In this document: one piece after another, positions 56,044-64,000 of the stretch
How the letters are laid out: the number at the start of each line of letters is the position of its first letter
Position numbering within the stretch: position 1 is the first letter of the stretch
Source: Craterostigma plantagineum
Lineage: Eukaryota; Streptophyta; Magnoliopsida; Lamiales; Linderniaceae
DNA length: 64,000 nt
NCBI GenBank assembly: GCA_027422505.1
Contig: JAPQWV010001393.1
Location: 1-64,000 of the forward strand
Direction: 5' to 3'
Position numbers and translations under genes: made by a program
The notes under the pieces: model-generated
The model's input: the letters and a program-made list of their open reading frames with translations, nothing else
What the model was told of the DNA's origin: nothing
Databases searched by the model: none

Positions 56044-56330
56044 GTGTATGACGTCACCGACACAAGCGCGCTCGACGTCCTACAACAACAAATTACAGCA
56101 AACGACCTTCAGATGCAGACCTTAATGAATGCAGCCTTACTGCATCTTACAACGAAGTCAGCCGTCACAGTACAGTTGCAGCATGCCCCGATGATCCCTA
56201 CAGCTTTTGTGCCTCTTTGTTCATACCCTACATATATCCCTCAATGCCCTACTTGCGTTGGAAGCCACGATGCTACCCACTTATAAATGGGTCCTCTCAG
56301 ATTAGCAGATTTAGATGTTGTTCAGATATG
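56044..56330 (+). pseudogene. Truncated gag start of the Tat/Athila element
   Basis: A plus-strand frame of about 80 codons follows the PBS and microsatellite (VTDTSALDVLQQQITANDLQ). Position suggests the start of gag or a leader ORF, but no capsid motif is present before the minus-strand copia remnant begins near 56330. Confidence 0.4.
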
Positions 56331-59290
56331 ATTCCTAAATTAGTGCTAGTAGGAGCTTTAACAACCCAAGTCAATCTCGAAGAAGTTGAATTGAGTTTGC
56401 CCTTTGCAGAAGACTTGGCCTTTTTGGCTTTTGTCCTTTTAGGCGGGATTTAGGAACCCATTTAGGTTGAACCTGCCAGGGAAGATTAGTTTCAGCACGG
56501 ATAAATGCTTTGGAAGGCTTGATCGAGGAAAAGATCTTTTCATGGGATAGTCTCCTAAGGTGCTTGGGTGATTCAATCCTGACAGGATACCTTAGGTGAG
56601 AACAAGCATGAACAACGCCATATCCTTTCTTAATGGCTGGATCTTGTAACCTCCGAGACTTTCTAGAGGCAGTTGTCTTAGAATGATTAGTTTTTATTTC
56701 TGATGTAGAGCCTATTTTGAAATTAGTGCTTCTAGATGTGGTAGGCTTTAAGGAGCAAGTAGAAGCAATTATTTTGAGAGAAGAAACAACTCTTTTGTTT
56801 CTACGAGTGTCATTTATTTTAAAGTCTAGAGATTTCTTCTTTATTTCTAAGCTAGACACTCTCGCCTTTGGTTTCTCTAGCTCATTGACTATGCTCCCTG
56901 TAGACGTAGTGGAAACAGGATTAGAGATTAGATTTTTAAGAACATTTTTTTTTTAGATTTTCGTTCTTTGGAAGGCGATTTTTCTTTCTTCACGCTCTTC
57001 AGAACGATGTTATCTTTTGAGGGAGATGCGTGAGAAGTATTTTGTGAGATCGATGAGGCCCTTAGACTTTGATCTCTTTTTGGAATATTTTTCTTTTCTG
57101 CTTCAAGATATTCTCTTTCTTTGTCTAATTCAGCTTGTAATTCCTCTATCTGCTTCACGATAGGAGGTTTGTAGGGAGAATTTTTAGAATGTATGCCTTT
57201 GGCTTCCTCGATTTCAGGTTGAGGATCAGGAGGTTGAACTAAATCACAGACCGGCGTCAAGGGTATTTCCCTAGATTCGTTGCTGTCGTTTAATTCTTCA
57301 TAGTCGAAGAGGATTTGGGCCATATGTGTGGCTCTTCTCTTAGCTAACTCCAAAGCATCTAGATTGTCTGCTTTAGTGAAGTTCATAAGTGTGTTTGCAC
57401 CTAAACCCATGTATTCTATATCATAAGCTTCTTTCTTCTTTAACACACGAGGGTTAGTGAAACCTAAGCCTTCAATGGGATCATAGAAATCTATATCCTT
57501 GGGCTTAGGAAAATGGTTTATTCAGATTGTCCCATTCGCGTAAGAAGATCGTCTAATTTCTTAACTACATTCTTCTCCTAATAAAGCAAAATAATTTGCC
57601 ACCGTTAATTTGGCGGCTTTACAGGTATCTACTTCTTTCATAAGTTCACAAACCTTAGCATTTGATTTATGTAATTGGGCTTCTAGGTTCGTGACCTTAG
57701 TAGTCGCTTCCGTTAACCTACAATTGAGGTCAGCTTTCACATTGAGATTTTTAATCAGACAATTGAGTTATTTTCTAACATGTCTTTTAGTTCCTTAATT
57801 TTTTTGTTATGCTGCTCTATCTGAGGCTTTGTAGTCTCACTAGAATGTAAGCTCTTAGTAAGTTCTTCAATATTTGAACTACAGCTCCTAAGTTCTGAAT
57901 CGAGGCTAGCGATTTTCTCCTGAGACTTCGATAGTTTCTTCTCTACTTCCTTAACGCTTTTCTGCTCACGTTTCATGTTAGTGAATGCTAGTTGATACGA
58001 TTCTAAAATGGTCAATGATGTGGAAGGAGAAACTACCTCCTGAGAAGATTCCGATGCTTGGTCTTCGTCCGTCTGGTTGGTGGTTTCGACATCATAATGC
58101 TCGTCCAGACGGGCCATGAGGGCTAGATTCTCTTCCTGAACTCGATGTATCCTCGACCAAGTGGTCTTGTTTCCCATTAGAGCTACTCCAGCTTCCTTAT
58201 GCTTTGTGAGTTAAAGCTTCTTGGAGTAGTAGTTGGCGTCTCTCTTCTTTGGAAGAGTACACTCCCTGGCATAAAGACCTGATTTCCTGCAGTTAAAGCA
58301 CTTGGTCGATTCTTTGGTGTTCTTGATTTCAGAGTCTCCGGTACTCGTTCTTTGTTCTTTGAGCTTGAGGTCCAAAGTCGATTTGCTGATGATGAGGGCT
58401 TCTTCTTGAAGTATTGTTTGCTCATCATTCCAATTAGCGCCAACTGTTTTCCCAGCGATTTCATGTTGGGCTCCATGTCTAAGTCTGATTCGTCTTCAGA
58501 CTCTGAGGGGGTAGGAGGCTTGATGATCTTCTCTTTTCGTGATTTTGAGCTTCTCTTCTCTGAGAAGGGCAATCGTGTTGTCGATAAGTTTGCCGTTCTG
58601 CTCCTTTTGAATCTCGCTTATATCTTCATAATGCTGTGCGAGATTGTCGAACATGGCATGGATATCCAACATCAAGGTCTTTATTTTGTCGGATTTAAGT
58701 GCATATCTTTTTCCATTATGAGGGCAGAGAGGAAAGAAATCGTATGTTGGTTTCCATGTTCGTCTTAGTGATTTCTATTTTCATCATCTCGTTCAAGAGA
58801 GTGCGAGATATCTTTGTTAGAGATCATGTAGGCACTCCTCGGGTTTAGCTCTAAACGAGTCGTAAGCTGTGAGAATATTTGCCTTCTTAGCCTTGATACC
58901 GACTTCTGTTCTTTGCATCATCTTATGCAACTCATCCCACATTCCCTTGGCCGTTGGAATGCTATCGATCTGTCGATAGATGTCGTTTGGGATCCTCTGC
59001 ATAAGAGTGTTCTTGGCTATCAGGTCAGCCTTTGCTCTCACTCTTTCCTCCTCTGTTTATTCCCTAGGCTCTTTGAGTCGCCTAGAGGCGGGAATTGGAG
59101 GATTAGCAGTGTTGTCGCCGGGTACATTTACCCAGAACTGAGCTGGACCTTGCTCAAGTGATGAGAGAAGGTTGTCGGCCTGTTCCTTCAGCTCAATGAA
59201 ATTTAGAAAATGACTTCGCCAAACTGTGTATTCGCCTCTCTTAAGTACCGAGGGACGGTTGTCATTACCAAGTGAGTAAGCATCCATGTT
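56330..59290 (-). pseudogene. Copia family A gag, long coiled-coil version
   Basis: The start is MDAYSLGNDNRPSVLKRGEY at about 59288. Blocks then read HFLNFIELKEQADNLLSSLE, MWDELHKMMQRTEVGIKAKK and ANILTAYDSFRAKPEECLHD, as in 29067-30175. A zinc-knuckle-like CFNCRKSGLYARECTLPKKR is readable near 58235-58305. Then comes a long coiled-coil region (57755-58177, NMKREQKSVKEVEKKLSKSQ) and a Lys/Ser-rich tail (56371-57446). Several stops and frameshifts occur. The large gag with coiled coil suggests a Sirevirus-like copia. Confidence 0.75.
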
Positions 59291-59816
59291 GTTTTCTTGA
59301 GTTGATGTAGGATCTTCGTCTGTTGTTTTGAGAGTTTGGACTGATGTTATGTGCTTCACAAGTAGCAAATTGGTCAGTAGCGTTTGATTCTAAAGCAGTC
59401 GAGAATTATTTTCGATTCAATCTTTAGAGATCGATCGAAAATAATTTAGTCGAGGTAAAATGTATCGATACTGTTCTCGTGTGAGAAAAGATTGTCAGTG
59501 AAAAATTTTGCGAGCGAAGAAAATTGCTCAAAATCTTCCGACCGAAAAAATTTTGGATCGTGAATTTATTTCGAGCACAAGAAACAGTACATCAAGTAAG
59601 TTTCTCGCTGGGTAAAAATAAATCCGTTGACTGGAAAAGATTTTCGACCGAAAATGTTTTTCTACGGAAAGTTTTGCAATCGCAAAGGTCATTATTGGTC
59701 TCGTCGAAAAAGATTTTCGCTAAGTAATGCTTGAGAAATTTTTCTACAAAAGTCGTTCCTGGTAAAGGTGCCTTTAGGTCTGATGTAGTATTCTGATCGA
59801 GAAAAATTTTCCCGCA
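59291..59816 (-). mobile_element. Copia family A leader fragment
   Basis: Matches 30176-30760, sharing cagtagcgtt-gattc and gaattattttcgatt words upstream of gag. It is cut near 59816, before any LTR, by the next sequence. Confidence 0.65.
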
Positions 59817-59945
59817 CTATGGTTAATACCATGTGCCTTCCCAGCATCTAAATAATTTAGATACATACAATCGTTTTTCCTGGCACACAGGTTAATACCA
59901 TGTGCCTTCCCAGCACCTAAATAATTTAGGTACATACATTTGACG
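59817..59945. repeat. Tandem duplication of about 72 bp
   Basis: ggttaataccatgtgccttc and aaataatttag-tacatac occur twice in succession (from about 59820 and 59891) with only a few differences, so the duplication is recent. Confidence 0.85.
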
Positions 59946-62557
59946 GTTTATATCCCGTCATGGTGCCTTTGTAGAAGTAGCTATGACTCATTCGTGAGTC
60001 TACATCTAATACCAATACTGACCACATACTTCGCTGTTAAGCGAGTAATACAATGCACGCTCCTCTCTCCAAATACCCAACATAATTCGTGCGTGCACAC
60101 GCAATATGCTTCATGTATAATGCAACAAATACCTACCATGCCATCGTATAAAACAAATATTTAATTCACATAATCTCATCGAAGCACATAATCACGTAAA
60201 ATAAGCATATAAATCACAATTTATGTGTTGTAGGTGAAATTTCCACTTACCTGTCATCCGAGCTAAGTACACTTACTGCCCTGTATAATCTTTATTTTTC
60301 GTCCCTTAAATAGAAATATCATAATATCAGTGTCATATCTAAATTAAATGACTAAGCCGAAATAAATTATTACAACTATACTAATTTAATAGAACCCTAA
60401 GTCGCTCGCTCGATTTTATATCTAAGGTAAGTCACCACTTGATTGAAATCTTCCCTATCGCTGACCGTTAACTATACCTTTCAATCGCCCGTTTGTACCA
60501 TGCATGGAAATAAGTTTCGCTCAATTGATCCTTATTCAACCTAGATTCGATCGAAAGTTAGAATCGCCGAGTTTTTCCTATCCTTTCAATCGATCGATTC
60601 TTAGATTTTAAATCTTCAAACTTTCGACCGTAACTACACTAATTTATATAACATGTTGAAGTCTACATACGCCGATTATATATGCTAACTCTAAATCGAT
60701 CGATACATGATTGGTTATACATCACATGCAACGCGGCGAAAATGCATAATATCTCTAGCTTCGATCGAAACTCATATCACCTAAGAATCGCCCAATTGGT
60801 TGCGTTGGTCATTCACAATCGCCGAGTTCCACTAGACATTAATTCGTCCGATCACAACACCTTGAAATCCCAAACATGGTACTCTTTAAGAACATCAAAC
60901 CCTTAGATACTAAATTTCTCTACTATAATCTTATTTTTGCTAGCCTTAGAAAATGATACACCCTAAGAAAATTAAAACCACATACTTCAAAATCATTTAA
61001 AGCTTATCTAGTCAATACTTATGAACATGAACTCTAACTTGAGAATTCTAAAATTTTGTAAGCATGGTAACCCTCGAACCACTCTTAAAATCATTATATA
61101 ACTGTTGAAAATAACCTAACTATATTAAGTTTAAGTCAAAGAAATATACCTTTCTTCAATTTTCAGAGATTCGAACTGTTAAGCTTATGGGGTTGGGGTT
61201 TCTTTCGTTTTCCTCCTCCTTTCTTCGTATAATATTTCTTGTGATAGTCAGATTTGTTTCAGTTATGAGCTACGGATATGTAGTAAGGTAGAGGTTTCGA
61301 GAGTAGTGATGATTAATTAACAACTTGATCGATGGTGGTTTTTCCTTAGACTTACTTAAGTAATCCATTATTTATTATTTTAGCTTAAGGGTTGTTTTCT
61401 TCCTTTAACTTATTGGTCCAATTGATTGTATTTATCTCCTGAGATTTTTGTGTATTAGTTCCTAATGAATATTGACATTACCTACTCCCTTAACAAGTGT
61501 TAGCCTTAGTTCAACGTTATTTTAATACTATCATTAGATAAGTTCGAAACTTATCATTAAGGAATTTCTAAAACTTATTATACTGCCCAAAATAAATTCT
61601 TTTTATTCTAGAAACTTGATAAATTTCCAAACACACCTTATATGAATCTAATTAACCATGTAGCATGCTTTACAAAAGTTAAGGTTTCTCAATACAAATT
61701 ATCATACTTAATAACTTCCTAAGACACGCTAATTCATACTTCACCTATTATAATATCATTATAGTTACCTTTCCTTTACATTATGTTTCCCGTTTTTTAG
61801 CCCTAGTCGAAACCTCTAGTTATTTACTGTCCAAATCACAAAATTAATAGAACATATGAAATGACGTGAATTCCCTCAAATGGAAGTAACTTCAATTCAA
61901 TGTTTTGGGCCTTAATCACGTACTTATCTACCTCAATTCTTATTATTAGTTTAACTTTATATTACTTACTATCTTAACTTTAGGTTTTGGAACTTTGTAT
62001 TAATCCCATAAATAAAAGTTTCTAGGTGCGATAGAGACACTTACCAACTACTTAACTCCTAAAGCCATCTATTAATTATTCTTTTATACCCACACACACA
62101 AATCGTCCGATCTTAGTCTTGCTAATTAGCTAATCATAAATCATACTACAATCGGCCAATTCCAACCTCATCCTCTCGGTGAAACTTAATTCTCCTATGT
62201 ATCAAGTCGGCCGATTCTAGCCTTAAATTGATTATTTAAACAAATATATATCATGATCTCCCGATTTCATAACTCCTTCAATTCATAATATTTTCGAATA
62301 AAACAACTTAACACATAAACACCTATTCATATAGCAATATAACTTGCAAATCATATTAACACATATTATGCACGCAGATTTATTGGTAACATAGACACCC
62401 AAGAAATATTAACATATAAAATACAAAACAATTTACATGTCACAAACATATTTCACCTAAGTTTCTTTATTTAAATAATCTACCCAAATTCCTATTTAAA
62501 CCATTTCACTGCTAATTATCTTGCAAATCCCGTAGTTTAAATTTCACGGGTATTACA
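59946..62557 (-). mobile_element. Large chromovirus-type 3' LTR, about 2.6 kb
   Basis: The right end reads cacgggtattaca in plus orientation and is followed two bases later by a polypurine tract on the minus strand, marking a 3' LTR start of TGTAATACCCG. It shares the landmark gtgtgtcgtag or tgtgttgtag followed by ttctacttacctg with the solo LTR at 16110-19041 (about 17205 and 60225). The left end is not found and may be truncated near 59816-59946. There are no genes inside. Confidence 0.7.
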
Positions 62558-62559
62558 TT

Positions 62560-62580
62560 CCCCCCCCCCCCCCCCCCCCC
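62560..62580 (-). other. Polypurine tract (21 C residues on the plus strand)
   Basis: An uninterrupted run of 21 C bases lies two bases outside the LTR end and reads as G residues on the element's coding strand. Next to it, ttcgggggcgaaataattt on the minus strand is the typical sequence before the 3' LTR in chromoviruses. Plus-strand DNA synthesis would be primed here. The exact run length may be affected by sequencing. Confidence 0.75.
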
Positions 62581-64000
62581 TTAAAAATTATTTCGCCCCC
62601 GAAATCACGCCAACTGGAATGAGTCGGGATAGCAATTAGCAAATAAATTCCCTTTCAGTTGGGCGATTGACAATCATCCAATTGTCCCCGAAAAGTATCC
62701 AAAACTTCTAGGCCGATTAGGATTTGTTAAGTTAACGAATCCCAACGGTTCTAGGACGGATATCGAACGATGGATATAGAAAATTATAAGCGATCAGATT
62801 ATCAGCTTATTCGGCATGGAAATATCTACGTACGGATTTTCTTCGGCCCTTATTGCTTCTCGAAAAGGAAAATAATATGATTCTCTCCAGTACAATAGTG
62901 AACTCATAAATAAGAAATATATACCGCATTAATGAGGCAGATGAGCTGTTAAGCTCGTTAGGTATTATCATTTCTCATGAAAACACCTATCACTCGACTT
63001 AATTCGTTGAGGCTGGTGTGATATTCTAACATTCTCAACTCCAAATTTTTTTTTTATATAAATCTCTTCGAACTCTCAATTGCTGAAAGGGAGAGTCTAT
63101 CAACGACCAACTGTAGTTTATTCCGTCTAATAAATAAACCCTATAAAACTACGATAAGCTTATTCTTCATCTCTACTTGGAACAGAATGCTCATTCATCG
63201 GCTGAAGTTCAAATAGGAAATATGTTTCATAAAGGAGCCCAAAATCGTAAAAATCAATGCAGGATCTTTCTAATCAACTCGAACTTGGATAATAAATTTT
63301 TAATAGGCACTCACGACAACCACTTCAATCGATTCGGTGTTACTTTGGAGAGAATTGGGAGATGGTATGAATGATTATGCAATTATAGTAAGCAAAATTT
63401 ATGAAGCACATATATCCATTACACTTCCGCTTCACAACTCGAATATCGAACTTCGAATATGTACAACTGACACGAACAGAAAAATAATAGCACAAAATTT
63501 ATTTGGATACAATAAGGGTTCGAATCATCGGCTGAAGAAACGGAGCAGAACTTCTCATTACATTTCAACGAAAGAAAGAACATTTAATGAAAATGAAGTA
63601 TGTCTTCGATCATAATTTGGTCGGAGGAAAATCTCGTGAAATCATCGGAATATGCATATCAGCACGACTATCAATTACTAACGGTTCTGACTAAGGTAAA
63701 TCCCCTCACTATATACGCGGGAAAAAGGCTTATAATTCATCTTCAGAATTGTTAAGCCTTTAGAGCAGGAATTCAGGAATTTTATTTAACCTTGTCTTAT
63801 CCAAAAGATGAATACTCCTCTCCGGGATAATTAGGATTGATCAATCTTCCCTGTAGAATTCAATTATGGTTTCGTTGAGAGCATATATATTAAAACTACG
63901 ATTTAGACCAATATTCATCTGCTACACTCGAGTATTAAAATATCCTTCCAACTTGTTATTGAATCGTGTGGGTTTCCGCGACAGTAGGTATCTAAGTTGC
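62581..64000 (-). mobile_element. 3' internal remnant of the chromovirus element
   Basis: By position this should be the end of pol (integrase and chromodomain). The sequence is heavily decayed: no frame longer than about 90 codons is open and I see no chromodomain motif. The window ends inside it. Confidence 0.4.

Noticed and set aside
62560..62580. The C run as a purely technical artefact
   Set aside because: Its length may be inexact, but its position two bases from the LTR end and beside the conserved gggggcgaaa context fits a real polypurine tract.

Overview
The window is nuclear DNA from a flowering plant, most likely a eudicot. It is AT-rich, its genes carry introns, and most of it is nested transposable elements. 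Only three host genes are convincing: an F-box/kelch gene of the SKIP30 type (8166-9221, +), a small PNRC-like gene (10912-11571, -), and a three-exon UGT74-type glucosyltransferase (48623-50266, -) with one apparent frameshift. The species cannot be named from the sequence.

Layout. 1-2470 is a tandem array with a 590-710 bp period. 2500-7230 holds a probable Ulp1-protease fragment and three elements with terminal inverted repeats (TIRs) and 9-12 bp target-site duplications (TSDs), as expected for Mutator-like elements. These are a 326 bp MITE, an 832 bp near-complete palindrome, and a 2259 bp Pack-MULE-like element carrying a two-exon gene fragment and GC-rich repeats. Two host genes follow. 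At 11677 an LTR element sits 106 bp upstream of the PNRC-like start codon.

11.7-33.7 kb is a nest of retroelements mostly on the minus strand. It contains copia gag, integrase, RT and RNase H pieces, a truncated Ty3/gypsy element (24190-29066), and two solo LTRs with clean 5 bp TSDs (16110-19041, AGTGC; 21329-22795, GTATG). It also contains a PIF/Harbinger-type MITE (13636-14450) and a foldback MITE (32269-32634). 34.0-43.3 kb is a Tat-lineage gypsy element on the minus strand. It has dual RNase H, an antisense ORF remnant and a 57 bp tandem repeat at its 3' end, and a solo LTR (39366-41132, TSD CGCAT) is inserted between its protease and gag. 43.3-46.2 kb holds a CACTA end and another Tat-type LTR, itself interrupted by a TRIM-like insertion containing a 5S rRNA-derived segment.

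46.2-56.3 kb contains a Mutator-like TIR element just downstream of the UGT gene, the UGT gene, a second PIF/Harbinger MITE (50874-51564), a gag-only gypsy element, and a Tat-type 5' LTR with PBS and gag start. 56.3-59.8 kb is a copia gag remnant of the same family as 29.1-31.6 kb. 59.8-64.0 kb is a large chromovirus-type LTR ending at a polypurine tract that appears as 21 C residues on the plus strand.

The host genes do not form a pathway. The story of the window is repeated insertion into insertion, with several LTRs and one Pack-MULE carrying CpG-rich palindromic tandem repeats. Boundaries called with TSDs are read directly from the sequence. Family names rest on recognised motifs and were not checked by database search.
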